A stretch of DNA of 64,000 nt from Cryomorphaceae bacterium (GCA_017798125.1 CP059070.1:1674001-1738000); one strand, 5' to 3'; counted from the first letter of the stretch, positions 23,939-33,879 are shown. Made by a program: numbers and translations. The notes: generated from the sequence alone by a model not told the origin.

Positions 23939-24469
23939 ATGAGCGATAAAAATGGCATCAAATTCAGTAATAGACGAGTCGGGCGCGCAGTCTTCATGTG
24001 TTTGGTGTGTGCGTTCTTGGGGGCCTGTTCTCCCGACGGTGCCGAAAGGGTGCTGGACCAATTTCCAACCCTGGAGTTGAGTCTTGGAGATTCGGTCGTT
24101 CGACTTCCTGATGAACTCCCCAGCGGAGGATGGAAAGGTATGATTTTGGTCAAATTTGATACGGACTGCCATCTCTGTCACGACAAAGCCGCCTCAATGG
24201 AAAAGGAAAGGGATGTACTTGAGCCCTTCATGATCGTCATGGTTAGTTCACAGCCCTTTGAGAAGGTTGAGTCTTTTGCCAAGCAATATGGCTGGTCGTC
24301 TCAATCCAACATCCTCTATGGGTCTGTGTCAGAAGAGCTCTTTTATGAGACGTTTCAAGTGGTAGGGTCGCCAACAACGCTACTTTTTGACAAGACGGGG
24401 AAGGAGGTCTACCGTTTTGATGGAAACCCATCGCTAAAGCCTATTCTGCCGGCTTTCTTCAAAGAATAG
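23939..24469 (+). CDS. Thioredoxin-fold lipoprotein with a CxxC pair
   Basis: A 176-aa lipoprotein. A basic N-terminus and hydrophobic stretch lead to the lipobox FLGACS (Cys near 30). VKFDTDCHLCHDKA near 71-84 gives a CxxC redox pair in the thioredoxin position, and VVGSPTTLLFDKTGKEVYRFDG near 142-163 includes the cis-Pro and beta-hairpin. It could be a periplasmic disulfide or peroxide-related reductase. A TTG upstream at 23906 opens the same frame, but the ATG at 23939 is preferred. It converges on rplT with a shared terminator. Confidence 0.78.
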   Translation: MSDKNGIKFSNRRVGRAVFMCLVCAFLGACSPDGAERVLDQFPTLELSLGDSVVRLPDELPSGGWKGMILVKFDTDCHLCHDKAASMEKERDVLEPFMIVMVSSQPFEKVESFAKQYGWSSQSNILYGSVSEELFYETFQVVGSPTTLLFDKTGKEVYRFDGNPSLKPILPAFFKE

Positions 24470-24475
24470 GGCATA

Positions 24476-24505
24476 AAAAAAGGGACCTCAAAGGGTCCCT
24501 TTTTC
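24476..24505. terminator. Bidirectional terminator between the thioredoxin-fold gene and rplT
   Basis: A tract followed by GGGACC, loop TCAAAG, GGTCCC-type stem and T tract; works in both directions between convergent genes. Confidence 0.88.
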
Positions 24506-24521
24506 ATCGAGCCGTAGGCTC

Positions 24522-24869
24522 TTACTTTTTCACTTGGTCAACGATCGCTTTGAATGCTTCAGGGTGGTTCATGGCCAAATCAGCCAACACCTTGCGGTTC
24601 AATTCGATTCCTTTTTCGTTGACTTTACCCATGAACTCTGAATAGCTCATGCCGTGCTCGCGAACACCAGCGTTGATACGTTGGATCCAAAGTGCGCGGA
24701 AGTTGCGCTTCTTGGTTTTGCGATCGCGGTATGCGTACTGCATACCTTTTTCAACTTTGTTTTTGGCTACTGTGTGGACGTTCTTTCCACGACCAAAAAA
24801 TCCTTTAGCTTGCTTTAAGACCTTTTTACGTCTCGCGCGGGAAGCCACCGCATTTACCGATCTAGGCAT
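24522..24869 (-). CDS. rplT: 50S ribosomal protein L20
   Basis: Standard length (115 aa) and motifs: [22 protein letters not shown] at the start, [16 protein letters not shown] in the middle. L20 binds 23S rRNA early in assembly. It is last in the operon thrS-infC-rpmI-rplT; the 79-bp spacer from rpmI could hold an autoregulatory site, but I cannot identify one. Confidence 0.98.
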   Translation of the reverse strand: MPRSVNAVASRARRKKVLKQAKGFFGRGKNVHTVAKNKVEKGMQYAYRDRKTKKRNFRALWIQRINAGVREHGMSYSEFMGKVNEKGIELNRKVLADLAMNHPEAFKAIVDQVKK

Positions 24870-24948
24870 TTCTCAAATTGTTTTTTGCACTCAGTGCCGC
24901 TCAGCGGACTTTCAACTAAGCACAGGGTTCATTACTCCGTTTACTTAC

Positions 24949-25146
24949 TTACTTCAAGTTCAATTGCTCTTTCACAGAGTTCACGTCTGACTTGTGTACC
25001 AATCCTGATTTGGTCAGGTTGCGTTTCTGCTTGGTACCTTTTTTAGTCAAGATGTGGCTCTTGAAAGCGTGCTTGCGCTTGATCTTACCAGTTCCGGTCA
25101 GCTTGAATCGCTTCTTGGCGCTGGATTTCGTCTTCATCTTAGGCAT
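24949..25146 (-). CDS. rpmI: 50S ribosomal protein L35
   Basis: A 65-aa basic protein beginning [19 protein letters not shown], the L35 signature, and ending in the usual QLNLK region. It sits between infC and rplT in the standard order. Confidence 0.97.
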   Translation of the reverse strand: MPKMKTKSSAKKRFKLTGTGKIKRKHAFKSHILTKKGTKQKRNLTKSGLVHKSDVNSVKEQLNLK

Positions 25147-25172
25147 TGCTGCTTATTTTTGAGCTTACTTAA

Positions 25173-25736
25173 TTACTTCTTTGCGGCTTTGGGAGCGATG
25201 AACATGATCATCCGTTTTCCTTCCAACTTCGGTAGCTGTTCAACTTTCCCAATGTCCTCCAATTCCTGCGCCAGGCGCAATAAAAGGATTTCACCTTTGT
25301 CCTTGAAGAGGATGGTACGTCCCTTGAAGAATACAAAAGCCTTCAACTTAGCACCGTCTTCCAAGAACTTGCGCGCATGCTTGAGTTTAAACTCGTAATC
25401 GTGCTCATCGGTATTCGGGCCGAACCGAATCTCTTTGACCACAACTTTCTGCGCGTTTGACTTAATCTGCTTCTGCTTCTTCTTTTGATCGTACAGAAAC
25501 TTCTTATAGTCGATGATTCTAACAACTGGAGGATCAGCCTTTGCAGAAATTTCAACCAAGTCTAAACCCTGATCTTCCGCCATCTTTAAGGCTTGGTTCA
25601 GAGAATATACCCCTTGTTCTACATTTTCACCGACCAGACGAACTTGTTCCGCGGTGATTTTCCGGTTGATTTTATGAGGATCTTCTTCGCGGCGACGCTG
25701 CGGTTTACCTCTTCCTCTTCTTCTACGAATAGCTAT
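25173..25736 (-). CDS. infC: Translation initiation factor IF-3, non-AUG start
   Basis: IF-3 keeps the initiator tRNA and start codon under proof on the 30S subunit. The full protein is about 187 aa: a basic N-terminus ([14 protein letters not shown]), the N domain ([20 protein letters not shown]), the linker and the C domain ([31 protein letters not shown]). An ATG exists only at 25583, which would delete the whole N domain. Upstream in frame, the codons after the thrS stop read AAG GAA GTA GCC ATA GCT ATT CGT, with no ATG, GTG or TTG, so initiation must use ATA (25736) or ATT (25730). AAGGA lies 7 nt before ATA. Rare starts on infC underlie autoregulation in E. coli (AUU). Confidence 0.9.
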   Translation of the reverse strand: MAIRRRRGRGKPQRRREEDPHKINRKITAEQVRLVGENVEQGVYSLNQALKMAEDQGLDLVEISAKADPPVVRIIDYKKFLYDQKKKQKQIKSNAQKVVVKEIRFGPNTDEHDYEFKLKHARKFLEDGAKLKAFVFFKGRTILFKDKGEILLLRLAQELEDIGKVEQLPKLEGKRMIMFIAPKAAKK

Positions 25737-25748
25737 GGCTACTTCCTT

Positions 25749-27695
25749 TTAGTTATTAAAATCTTCAATCATGGCGTTGGCCTCTTCAGTCAGATGCTTG
25801 GCAAATTCTTCGAGTCCCATGGACCCTAAGTCTCCTTCGCCGTGCTTTCGAACCGAAACGGTTGCCGCCTCTTGTTCTTTCTCGCCCACAATGATCATAT
25901 ACGGGATCTTGCTGACCTCCGCATCCCGGATCTTCCGACCCGTTTTTTCACTGCGCTCGTCAATGAGGGCGCGAATATCGTAATTTTTTAGCTCATTCTC
26001 AACTTTGTAGGCGTATTCAGCATACTTTTCGCTGATGGGGAGAATGATGACTTGATCCGGTGTTAACCACAAGGGGAAGTTACCGCCGCAGTGCTCTGTC
26101 AAGACGGCAACGAAGCGCTCCATAGACCCAAATGGTGCGCGGTGGATCATGACCGGACGATGGCTTTCGTTGTCACTTCCTTTGTATTCCAATTCAAAGC
26201 GCTCGGGCAAGTTGTAATCTACTTGGATGGTACCCAATTGCCAAGAGCGTCCCAAGGCGTCCTTCACCATGAAGTCGAGCTTGGGTCCGTAGAATGCCGC
26301 TTCGCCGAGTTCGGTGACTGTTTTCAGTCCCTTTTCTTCGGTAGCTTCAATGATTGCGCGCTCTGCCTTATCCCAGTTTTCGGAGCTTCCGATGTACTTC
26401 TCGGGATCCTCGGGATCGCGAAGAGAGATCTGAGTGGTAAAGTCTTCAAAGCCCAAGGCAGTAAAGACGTACAAGACCAAGTCGATCACCTTCTTAAACT
26501 CGTCCTTGAGCTGATCCGGTGTACAGAAGAGGTGGGCGTCATCTTGAGTAAATCCACGAACGCGGGTTAGACCGTGCAACTCACCACTTTGCTCGTAGCG
26601 ATATACTGTTCCGAATTCGGCATAGCGAATAGGAAGGTCCTTGTAGCTTCGAGGCTCTGACTTATAGATTTCGCAGTGATGCGGGCAGTTCATCGGCTTC
26701 AGCAAGTAAACTTCGCCCTCTTGCGGAGTTTCAATCGGCTGAAAGCTGTCCTTACCATATTTGGCGTAGTGACCACTGGTCACATATAATTCTTTGTTCC
26801 CAATGTGCGGAGTGATGACTGGCAAGTATCCGGCTGCTTTTTGGGCAGTCTTCAGGAATTGCTCCAGACGTTCACGCAGCATGGCTCCTTTGGGCAACCA
26901 AAGCGGAAGTCCTTGCCCCACTTTTTGGCTGAAGGTGAAGAGTCCAAGTTCTTTACCCAGTTTCCGGTGATCGCGTTTTTTGGCTTCTTCCAACAACTCC
27001 AAATGCTCCTTAAGCATGCTTTGCTTGGGGAAGCTGACGCCGTAGATGCGGGTGAGCTGAGGCTTGTTCTCGTCTCCGCGCCAGTATGCTCCGGCGGCAT
27101 TGAGGATTTTTACAGCCTTGATGAGGCCGGTATTGGGCAAGTGTCCACCGCGGCAGAGATCCGTAAAATCGCTGTGGTCGCAGAAGGTGATGGAACCGTC
27201 TTCTAGGTTCTCGATCAGCTCTACCTTGAATTCATTGCCCTGCTTTTGATAGAAGTCCAAGGCATCCGCCTTAGAAACTGCGCGCATTTTGAACTCCGCT
27301 TTTTCGCGAGCCAAGTCCAAGAAGAGCTTTTCAATTGCGGGAAAGTCTTTTTCTGAAACGTTGTGCTCACCGAAGTCCACGTCGTAGTAAAACCCATTTT
27401 CGATGGCCGGCCCAATGGTCAATTTCACGCCGGGATACATCCGCTCCAAGGCTTGAGCCAATACGTGGGCCGAAGAATGCCAAAAAGCCTTCTTTCCTTC
27501 ATCGTCGTTCCAGGTGAACAAACGCAAGGTGCTATCCTCCGTGATGGGATCGTGAATTTCAACCGTTCGTCCGTTGACTTCAGCCGATAATACATTGCGC
27601 GCCAGCCCTGGACTAATGTCCACGGCTACTTCGTGTGCGCTCACTGGTCCGTCAAAACTGCGGACCGATCCATCAGGAAGGGTGATGTTCACCAT
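25749..27695 (-). CDS. thrS: Threonyl-tRNA synthetase
   Basis: Class II synthetase of 648 aa, full length. TGS domain at 1-62, then the editing domain with [10 protein letters not shown] near 73-82 and CRGGH near 181-185, the catalytic core with motif 2 (FRYEQSGE-like, [18 protein letters not shown]) and motif 3 ([16 protein letters not shown]), and the anticodon-binding domain ([10 protein letters not shown]). It starts the thrS-infC-rpmI-rplT operon, with a TATCTTTG -7 box 27 bp upstream and 12 bp before infC. Confidence 0.98.
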   Translation of the reverse strand: MVNITLPDGSVRSFDGPVSAHEVAVDISPGLARNVLSAEVNGRTVEIHDPITEDSTLRLFTWNDDEGKKAFWHSSAHVLAQALERMYPGVKLTIGPAIENGFYYDVDFGEHNVSEKDFPAIEKLFLDLAREKAEFKMRAVSKADALDFYQKQGNEFKVELIENLEDGSITFCDHSDFTDLCRGGHLPNTGLIKAVKILNAAGAYWRGDENKPQLTRIYGVSFPKQSMLKEHLELLEEAKKRDHRKLGKELGLFTFSQKVGQGLPLWLPKGAMLRERLEQFLKTAQKAAGYLPVITPHIGNKELYVTSGHYAKYGKDSFQPIETPQEGEVYLLKPMNCPHHCEIYKSEPRSYKDLPIRYAEFGTVYRYEQSGELHGLTRVRGFTQDDAHLFCTPDQLKDEFKKVIDLVLYVFTALGFEDFTTQISLRDPEDPEKYIGSSENWDKAERAIIEATEEKGLKTVTELGEAAFYGPKLDFMVKDALGRSWQLGTIQVDYNLPERFELEYKGSDNESHRPVMIHRAPFGSMERFVAVLTEHCGGNFPLWLTPDQVIILPISEKYAEYAYKVENELKNYDIRALIDERSEKTGRKIRDAEVSKIPYMIIVGEKEQEAATVSVRKHGEGDLGSMGLEEFAKHLTEEANAMIEDFNN

Positions 27696-27721
27696 GATTG
27701 TTTACGTTCAATTTTGGTGGG

Positions 27722-27729
27722 CAAAGATA
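27722..27729 (-). promoter_or_regulatory. -7 element of the thrS operon
   Basis: TATCTTTG on the minus strand, exact TAnnTTTG match, 27 bp before the thrS ATG. A clear -33 TTG is not seen because the region overlaps the end of the response regulator gene. Confidence 0.58.
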
Positions 27730-27733
27730 ACAA

Positions 27734-28897
27734 CTATTTGCTCGCGTAGAGTGCTACATCATCCGCGGATATCTCACTGCCGCAAAGGATCGTTAGGCGC
27801 TCCACTACGTTGCGGAGTTCTCGGATATTTCCGGTCCAGTCGATCTTTTTTAGAGCCTCAAGCGCCTGCGGCGCGAAACGCTTCGCTGCGGTTCCTTGCT
27901 CATTGGCAATTTGCTGCAGAAAATGGTTGGCCAAAAGCGGAATGTCTTCGGCCCGATCATTCAAGCTCGGCACCTTGATCAAAATGACGCTCAAACGGTG
28001 GTAGAGGTCCTCTCGAAAGCGCCCTTCTTTAATCTCTTCGACCAGGTTTTTGTTGGTCGCAGCAATCACGCGTACGTCCACCTTGATCTCTTTATCACCG
28101 CCCACGCGGGTAATTTTTTTCTCCTGTAATGCCCTCAGTACTTTGGATTGAGCACTCAGGCTCATGTCCCCAATTTCATCCATGAAAAGGGTTCCGCCTT
28201 GGGCGTTTTCGAACTTCCCTTTGCGCTGTTTGACGGCAGAGGTAAAAGCCCCTTTCTCGTGACCGAAGAGTTCACTTTCAATGAGTTCTGCAGGAATGGC
28301 CGCACAGTTGACCTCGATCATCGGCCCTTTGGAGCGCTCGCTCTGTTCGTGAATCTGATGAGCCACCAATTCCTTTCCCGTACCGTTTGGTCCGGTGATC
28401 ATGACGCGTGCATCCGTAGGCGCCACTTTCTCAATCATGTTCTTGATCGACTGAATACCGTCTGATTCGCCAATGATTTCATAGCGCTTGCTCACCTTCT
28501 TTTTAAGTCGACGATTCTCTTCAACCAATGAGGTGCGGTCCAAGGCCAAGCGAACAGTATTGAGCAGTCGGTTGAGATCGGGCGGCTTTGAGATGTAGTC
28601 GTAGGCACCCTTCTTTATACACTCCACAGCGGTATCAATGTCTCCGTGGCCGGAGATCATGACAATGGCGCTGTCTGGACTCAGAATGCGAGCGCGCTCC
28701 AGTACCTCGATACCGTCCAGCCCGGGCATTTTAATATCGCTCATGATGAGGTCGTAGGACTCCTTGCGGAGCATGTCCACGCCTTCTTTCCCGTCGGCGG
28801 CTTCGTCCACGTGGTAGTCGGGATTCTCGTCCTTCAGGATGTTCTTGAGCACATTTCGAATGCTCTGTTCGTCTTCTATGATCAGTATTTTGGACAT
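27734..28897 (-). CDS. NtrC-type sigma-54 response regulator lacking a DNA-binding domain
   Basis: A 387-aa regulator. The receiver domain (1-120) has Asp54 in SDIKMPG as phosphoacceptor. The AAA+ domain (about 142-375) has Walker A GPNGTGKE (169-176), Walker [10 protein letters not shown] and the R-finger region [11 protein letters not shown]. The sigma-54 contact loop reads GAFTSA (216-221), a variant of GAFTGA. The protein stops just after [18 protein letters not shown], so the Fis-type helix-turn-helix of about 60 residues is missing and no reading frame downstream restores it. It may activate from solution, as some DBD-less relatives do. I chose the ATG at 28897 before the receiver domain. 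No histidine kinase is adjacent. Confidence 0.92.
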   Translation of the reverse strand: MSKILIIEDEQSIRNVLKNILKDENPDYHVDEAADGKEGVDMLRKESYDLIMSDIKMPGLDGIEVLERARILSPDSAIVMISGHGDIDTAVECIKKGAYDYISKPPDLNRLLNTVRLALDRTSLVEENRRLKKKVSKRYEIIGESDGIQSIKNMIEKVAPTDARVMITGPNGTGKELVAHQIHEQSERSKGPMIEVNCAAIPAELIESELFGHEKGAFTSAVKQRKGKFENAQGGTLFMDEIGDMSLSAQSKVLRALQEKKITRVGGDKEIKVDVRVIAATNKNLVEEIKEGRFREDLYHRLSVILIKVPSLNDRAEDIPLLANHFLQQIANEQGTAAKRFAPQALEALKKIDWTGNIRELRNVVERLTILCGSEISADDVALYASK

Positions 28898-28898
28898 A

Positions 28899-29828
28899 TC
28901 AATTTTTGTTTCGGTAGTGCTGAACCAAGGCCCCTTCTTTAAGGGCATAGGTACTGAGCGTTACCTGTTTCATGTTCCACCGCTGAACTACGTAGCGGAT
29001 GATGGAACTGCTGAGGACCATCATTTCAGCGCGCATTTCGAGCATTCCGGGCATGGCCAAGCGCTCTGCTTGGGTGGAATGTCGGAGTTGAGCGTAAATG
29101 GTCTCGAAATCACTTAAGCGAAAATCGTACCGATTTCCTTTAGTGTTGACTTCTTCTTTATAAATCCCGGCCAGAATTAAATCGGCCATGGTGTCGAAAC
29201 TACCTGAGGATCCGACAAGGTGCGTGGCTGGATACTGCTGAAGAGCTTCACCCAGATCGATCAACGCACCGTCCAAGATGGAGTGGAGGGTGTCCAGGTC
29301 ATCTGCGCCGAGTGGGTCAGAGGGCTGTATACGTTCAAGTAGCCTGGAGACGCCGAGGGCATAACTTTTCTTCCAATGGATTTTTCCGGCTGAGGTCAGG
29401 ATGAATTCAGTACTTCCGCCCCCGATGTCCATAATAACCAGGGGTTCAGCTCCGAAATCCGAAGAGGAACGAACGCCTTCGCAAATGAGTTCGGCTTCTC
29501 GATCTCCGGAGATGACCTGTACCTTGAGGCCGTAGTCAGCGTGTATTTGCTGTACGAAATCCGTTCCGTTCGAGGCATCCCTTACCGCCGAGGTGGCAAA
29601 GGCTAGGATAGACTCCACGCCGTATTCTTGAGCGGTGTTGATGTGGCTTTCAATGGCCAACAGGCCTCGGGCGATGGCATCTTCCTCCAAGTGTCGCTTG
29701 GCGAAGCCGCCCTTGCCTAGCTTCACGGGAATCTTTGTCTTGAATTCCGTGACAACACGTCCTTCTTCGATGCGGCCGATCAGTAGATTGAAGGTATTGG
29801 TACCCAAGTCAATGATGGCCGTGTTCAT
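28899..29828 (-). CDS. Ppx/GppA family exopolyphosphatase/phosphatase
   Basis: A 309-aa protein with the actin-like ASKHA fold: AIIDLGTNTFNLLI near 4-17 (phosphate 1), ATSAVRDASNG, IMDIGGGSTEFIL near 137-149 (phosphate 2) and VGSSGSFDTMA. It matches the N-terminal two domains of Ppx/GppA, hydrolysing polyphosphate or pppGpp; the C-terminal HD-like region of long Ppx is absent. The ATG at 29828 begins directly at the fold. Its TGA is one base before the response regulator ATG, and the permease gene ends 39 bp upstream. Confidence 0.9.
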   Translation of the reverse strand: MNTAIIDLGTNTFNLLIGRIEEGRVVTEFKTKIPVKLGKGGFAKRHLEEDAIARGLLAIESHINTAQEYGVESILAFATSAVRDASNGTDFVQQIHADYGLKVQVISGDREAELICEGVRSSSDFGAEPLVIMDIGGGSTEFILTSAGKIHWKKSYALGVSRLLERIQPSDPLGADDLDTLHSILDGALIDLGEALQQYPATHLVGSSGSFDTMADLILAGIYKEEVNTKGNRYDFRLSDFETIYAQLRHSTQAERLAMPGMLEMRAEMMVLSSSIIRYVVQRWNMKQVTLSTYALKEGALVQHYRNKN

Positions 29829-29867
29829 GGAGGAGTGCTCTTGCATCGGCCCGTAGGGCCAAATCGT

Positions 29868-31184
29868 TTATCCTTTAAAGCGAATCCACTTCAGGAGTTC
29901 GCCATAAGTGACCTTCTTACCATACATCAAGATTCCGGTGCGGTAGATGCGCGCCGCTACCCAAACGGTTCCCAAGAATCCGAGGACCAGAAGGACCATC
30001 GAGATGATGAGATCCATCGTTGGGACCCCTAGGGCTACCCGTACCATCATGATGATGGGGGAGGTGAAGGGGATGATGGAGAACCAGAAGGCCAGGGGGC
30101 TTTCCGGATTGGTAATGATCGTTTGGGCGATGATGATGGCCAGAATCAAAGGCATACTGACCGGCAACATGAATTGCTGTGAGTCGCTTTCGTGATCTAC
30201 GGCAGAGCCAATGGCTGCGAACAGAGCTCCGTAGAGCAAGTAGCCGCCCATGAAGTAAAACATGAAGCATCCGAGGACCAAGGGGAAGTTGATCGAGTTG
30301 ATCATCTTGATGATTTCGGGCATAGCTGCTTCTTTGGCCGCTTCCATTTCAGGTCCGCTCATTTGGCCCGCGAGTTCGGTGCTGCTGTAGGTGTCGCCTA
30401 AGAACGCCATCTGGGCCACTGTGACAATGGCGAAGGTGAGGACTACCCAAAGCAAGAACTGTGTTAGTCCAACCAAGGCTACCCCGATGATTTTTCCGAG
30501 CATAAGCTGGAAGGGGCGTACGGAGGAAATGATGACTTCCACAATACGGCTCGATTTCTCTTCAATCACGCCGCGCATCACTTGCGCACCGTACAAGAAA
30601 ATGAACATGTAAATGAGGAAGGCCATGATGAATCCCACGGCCGTCGAAAATTCGCTGAAGTTTTCCTCTTCCTTTTCGCCCTCCATACTGATGGTGCTGA
30701 TGGTAATCGACGTCTTGGCCGCTTCAATTTTGTCTAGATCGACACTATCTCTGCGAAGTTTCAAGTTTTCGAGTTCTCGCTCAATCTGGCGCTTGATGGA
30801 GTACTTGAGGTCAATGCTGATGGTCTTCTCAGAGTAGATCTGAATGGACTTTTCAATGTAATTGAGATCGCAGTTCTGCCCACACGGAATGTACAGGAGT
30901 CCGTCGCCGTCGGAGTCTATAAGCCGCTCCTTGGCGTCTTCCAAGTCCATTTCTTCCAGATACGTGTAGCTGACGTCATCGTTGTCCTCTAGGTACCCAG
31001 TGAATAGATCCGTCTCGTCCAATACCAGCATGTTCTGTTGGGGTGCTCCGCTGTCTGCGATGAGAATAGGGACGATGAATAAAGAGGCCATTAAGATCGG
31101 TCCCAAAATGGTCATCACGACGAAGGATCTCTTCCGAACCCGTGACAAGTATTCGCGCTGAATGATCAATCCTGTTCTGTTCAT
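29868..31184 (-). CDS. ABC transporter permease, NatB-like ABC-2 type
   Basis: A 438-aa membrane protein. One helix near 22-44 precedes a large extracytoplasmic domain, followed by about five helices from 180 on; the signature QVMRGVIEEKSSRIVEVIISSVRPFQLMLGKI near 195-227 marks ABC-2/NatB exporters. Substrate unknown (sodium, peptides or antibiotics in the family). It overlaps the ATPase gene by 4 bp (ATGA). Confidence 0.9.
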   Translation of the reverse strand: MNRTGLIIQREYLSRVRKRSFVVMTILGPILMASLFIVPILIADSGAPQQNMLVLDETDLFTGYLEDNDDVSYTYLEEMDLEDAKERLIDSDGDGLLYIPCGQNCDLNYIEKSIQIYSEKTISIDLKYSIKRQIERELENLKLRRDSVDLDKIEAAKTSITISTISMEGEKEEENFSEFSTAVGFIMAFLIYMFIFLYGAQVMRGVIEEKSSRIVEVIISSVRPFQLMLGKIIGVALVGLTQFLLWVVLTFAIVTVAQMAFLGDTYSSTELAGQMSGPEMEAAKEAAMPEIIKMINSINFPLVLGCFMFYFMGGYLLYGALFAAIGSAVDHESDSQQFMLPVSMPLILAIIIAQTIITNPESPLAFWFSIIPFTSPIIMMVRVALGVPTMDLIISMVLLVLGFLGTVWVAARIYRTGILMYGKKVTYGELLKWIRFKG

Positions 31185-32083
31185 GATGCTGCGTTTTGTA
31201 CGGTTTGGATAAAGATGTCGTTGGCGGTAGGAACCACTTCAGAGAAATGGTGCACCTGTACTTGGCCGATGAGTTTTTGGAGTAAGTCGTTGGAAGACGC
31301 TCCGTTCTGCAATTGAATGCGCGCGTGGTTGCTTCCGCTTTCCATGACCACCATGTCTGAGGGGAGGTCTGAGGGAAGAGAACCGCCGGAGAATTCAATG
31401 CGGTAGATGTCGTTCTTGTATTCGTTTTTGATCTCGCTCAGCTTTCCGTCGAGGATTTTCTGAGACTTGTTGATCAGCGCAATGTGATCGCACATCTCTT
31501 CCACACTTTCCATTCGGTGCGTAGAGAAGATCACCGTAGCTCCGTTGTCGCGTAAACGCAAGATTTCTTCCTTGATGAGGTTGGCATTGATGGGATCAAA
31601 GCCGCTGAAAGGCTCATCGAAAATGAGGAGTTTGGGTTCGTGCAAAACGGTAGTAATGAACTGTACCTTTTGCGCCATACCCTTACTCAGTTCCTCTACC
31701 TTTTTATCCCACCAATCGATGATGTCCATACGGACAAACCACTCTTTGAGCTTCTTTTTGGCGTCCCCAGTACTCATGCCCTTAAGGCGTGCCAGGTATA
31801 GAGCCTGTTCCCCGACCTTCATTTTCTTGTACAGTCCGCGCTCCTCAGGCAGATATCCAATTTGCTCGATGTGATTGGGCTGAAGGGGCTGGCCGTCGAG
31901 TACAACAGTCCCTGTGTCGGGCGCTGTAATTTGATTGATGATACGAATCAGAGAGGTTTTTCCTGCTCCGTTGGGACCGAGTAACCCGAAGATGGAGGAC
32001 TTGGGTACTTCGATCGATACACCGTCCAAAGCGCGGTGCTCCGCATAGTCTTTGACGATGTTTTCCGTGATGAGTAGACTCAT
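31181..32083 (-). CDS. ABC transporter ATP-binding protein, NatA-like
   Basis: A 300-aa ATPase with Walker A GPNGAGKTS near 35-43, signature ELSKGMAQKVQF near 133-144 (LSKGM replacing LSGGQ, common in this group), Walker B LLIFDEPFSG near 153-162 and the H-loop FSTHRMES. The C-terminal 90 residues are the extra domain of NatA/DrrA-type exporters. It pairs with the permease directly downstream. A terminator after dnaJ separates it from the chaperone genes. Confidence 0.93.
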   Translation of the reverse strand: MSLLITENIVKDYAEHRALDGVSIEVPKSSIFGLLGPNGAGKTSLIRIINQITAPDTGTVVLDGQPLQPNHIEQIGYLPEERGLYKKMKVGEQALYLARLKGMSTGDAKKKLKEWFVRMDIIDWWDKKVEELSKGMAQKVQFITTVLHEPKLLIFDEPFSGFDPINANLIKEEILRLRDNGATVIFSTHRMESVEEMCDHIALINKSQKILDGKLSEIKNEYKNDIYRIEFSGGSLPSDLPSDMVVMESGSNHARIQLQNGASSNDLLQKLIGQVQVHHFSEVVPTANDIFIQTVQNAAS

Positions 32084-32093
32084 AAGTGTTGCA

Positions 32094-32122
32094 ATAAAAA
32101 AGGGATCACCGTAGTGACCCCT
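32094..32122 (-). terminator. Terminator after grpE-dnaJ
   Basis: On the minus strand GGGGTCAC, loop TACG, GTGATCCC, then six Ts. It lies 10 bp after the dnaJ stop and ends the minus-strand run from pcrA. Confidence 0.82.
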
Positions 32123-32131
32123 AATATATCA

Positions 32132-33256
32132 TTATGAAAACATTTCCTTGACCCGATCAAAGAAGGATTTATTGTTTCGATCCGGTTGTGGTTTGGCGCT
32201 TGCACTTTCGCTAAACTCCTCGAAGAACTTCTTCTCTTCCTTGCTCAGATTTTGAGGCGTCCAAACATTGATGTGAACCAGAAGGTCTCCTTTGCCATAG
32301 TGTTCTACACTGGGCAGTCCCTTTCCTTTCAATCGCAGAATCTTTCCGCTTTGAACACCTGCATCGAGCGATATTCTCGCCTTCCCTGAAACGGTCGGAA
32401 CTTCGACCTTGGTTCCGAGAGCGGCATCCGAAATGGAGATAAACAAATCGTAGTGCAGATTGCTGCCCTCGCGATGTAGTTCCTCACTCGGAACTTCTTC
32501 GATGACCACGATTAGGTCACCTGCCGGGCCACCTTTGGGTCCTTCGTTTCCTTTGCCGCGGACATTCAACTGCATCCCATCGCTAACACCTGCCGGGACT
32601 TTAATTTCAACCACTTCTTCAAAGCGCTCGAGTCCGTCGGCATTGACGCCCGCTTCTTTGTTGCTCACGACTTTACCATCTCCACCGCAAGTAGGGCAGG
32701 TAGAGGCCGTTTGCATGCGACCGAGAATAGTCTCCGTCACGCGGTTTACGCGGCCAGAGCCGTGACAAGTAGGGCAGGTAGAGTAGCTGACCTTGCCCGT
32801 ATTCTTCATTCGAGCCACCTTAACCTTCTTAGTGGTGCCGTTGGCTACTTCTTCTAAGGTCAGTTTCACGCGAATACGCAGGTTGCTGCCGCGACGTGCA
32901 CGCCCGGGTCCACGTCCGCCACCACCTCCTCCGAAGAAGCTCTCAAAGGGAGAGCCTCCGCCGAAAATGTCGCCGAACTGGCTGAAGATGTCGTCCATGT
33001 TCATGCCGCCACCGCCGAATCCGCCACCGCCCATACCGGCGTGACCAAATCGATCGTACTTGGCTCGCTTGTCGCCATTACTCAGCACTTCATAGGCCTC
33101 TGCAGCCTCCTTGAATTTGCCTTCCGCTTCCTTATCGTCCGGGTTCTTGTCGGGATGATACTTCAAGGCCAATTTGCGATAGGCCTTTTTGATCTCCGTT
33201 TCACTGGCATCTTTCGATACCCCAAGAACGTCGTAATAATCTCTTTTATCCGACAT
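32132..33256 (-). CDS. dnaJ: Chaperone DnaJ with a single zinc centre
   Basis: Hsp40 co-chaperone, 374 aa, stimulating DnaK. J domain at 1-70 with the HPD motif (YHPDKNPDD), a Gly/Phe-rich linker (75-115), then the zinc region and two substrate-binding domains. Classical DnaJ has four CxxCxGxG repeats; here only CPTCHGSG and CPTCGGDG (repeats 2 and 3) are present. The positions of repeats 1 and 4 read [10 protein letters not shown] and [10 protein letters not shown], without cysteines. One of the two zinc sites is therefore missing, as seen in other flavobacteria. It lies 6 bp after grpE. Confidence 0.95.
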   Translation of the reverse strand: MSDKRDYYDVLGVSKDASETEIKKAYRKLALKYHPDKNPDDKEAEGKFKEAAEAYEVLSNGDKRAKYDRFGHAGMGGGGFGGGGMNMDDIFSQFGDIFGGGSPFESFFGGGGGGRGPGRARRGSNLRIRVKLTLEEVANGTTKKVKVARMKNTGKVSYSTCPTCHGSGRVNRVTETILGRMQTASTCPTCGGDGKVVSNKEAGVNADGLERFEEVVEIKVPAGVSDGMQLNVRGKGNEGPKGGPAGDLIVVIEEVPSEELHREGSNLHYDLFISISDAALGTKVEVPTVSGKARISLDAGVQSGKILRLKGKGLPSVEHYGKGDLLVHINVWTPQNLSKEEKKFFEEFSESASAKPQPDRNNKSFFDRVKEMFS

Positions 33257-33262
33257 GATCTC

Positions 33263-33817
33263 TTATTGTCCCACGACCACTTTCGCGAAGCGAATCACGC
33301 GGTCATTTAGGGTATATCCTTTTTCCACCTCGTCTACTACCTTGCCTTTCAAGTCGTCTGAAGGCGCTGGAATTTGCGTGATGGCTTCATGTACATCAAC
33401 ATCCAAGGGCTGACCAATGGTCGACTCCATTTCTTTCAAGCCCTTTTGCTCTAAAGTCTTCTTGAACTTATTGTGAATCAGTTCGACACCTTCGAGCAAG
33501 CCTGCCATCTCTTCCGTTTCTGACATGGACTTCATCGCTCGATCAAAATCGTCCATCACGGGCAATAGGGCCGTCATAAGCTCTTCGGTAGAGCGTCCAA
33601 TCAATTCGATGCGCTCACGTGCTGTTCGCTTTTTGTAATTCTCAAACTCAGCAAACAATCGGAGGTACTTATCCTTGGCCTTTTGAAGCTCTTCGGCTTC
33701 GCTTGATTGGCCCTCACGGGCCGATGCATCCTGTTCGGCCTCTTCTCCACCCGGTTCCTGAACTTGTGCTTCAGCTACTTCAGGTTCTTGCTCTTCGTGC
33801 TTCTTATTCTTCGCCAT
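33263..33817 (-). CDS. grpE: Nucleotide exchange factor GrpE
   Basis: A 184-aa DnaK exchange factor. An acidic, Glu/Gln-rich N-terminus precedes a long helix (YLRLFAEFENYKKRTARER near 52-70) and the C-terminal beta domain (VHEAITQIPAP, VEKGYTLNDRVIRFAKVVV). It directly precedes dnaJ. Confidence 0.96.
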   Translation of the reverse strand: MAKNKKHEEQEPEVAEAQVQEPGGEEAEQDASAREGQSSEAEELQKAKDKYLRLFAEFENYKKRTARERIELIGRSTEELMTALLPVMDDFDRAMKSMSETEEMAGLLEGVELIHNKFKKTLEQKGLKEMESTIGQPLDVDVHEAITQIPAPSDDLKGKVVDEVEKGYTLNDRVIRFAKVVVGQ

Positions 33818-33879
33818 CGTTCTGTCGTTTACACGGCCTTAATCAAAAGGCAGGCCAGACCGTTTTTTGTGTCACAATG

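Noticed and set aside
25173-25583. IF-3 as a 136-aa protein starting at the only ATG
   Set aside because: It would remove the whole N domain, which is clearly encoded in frame upstream.
26091-27206. Long plus-strand frames opposite thrS
   Set aside because: Mirror of thrS codon usage; no recognisable protein features.
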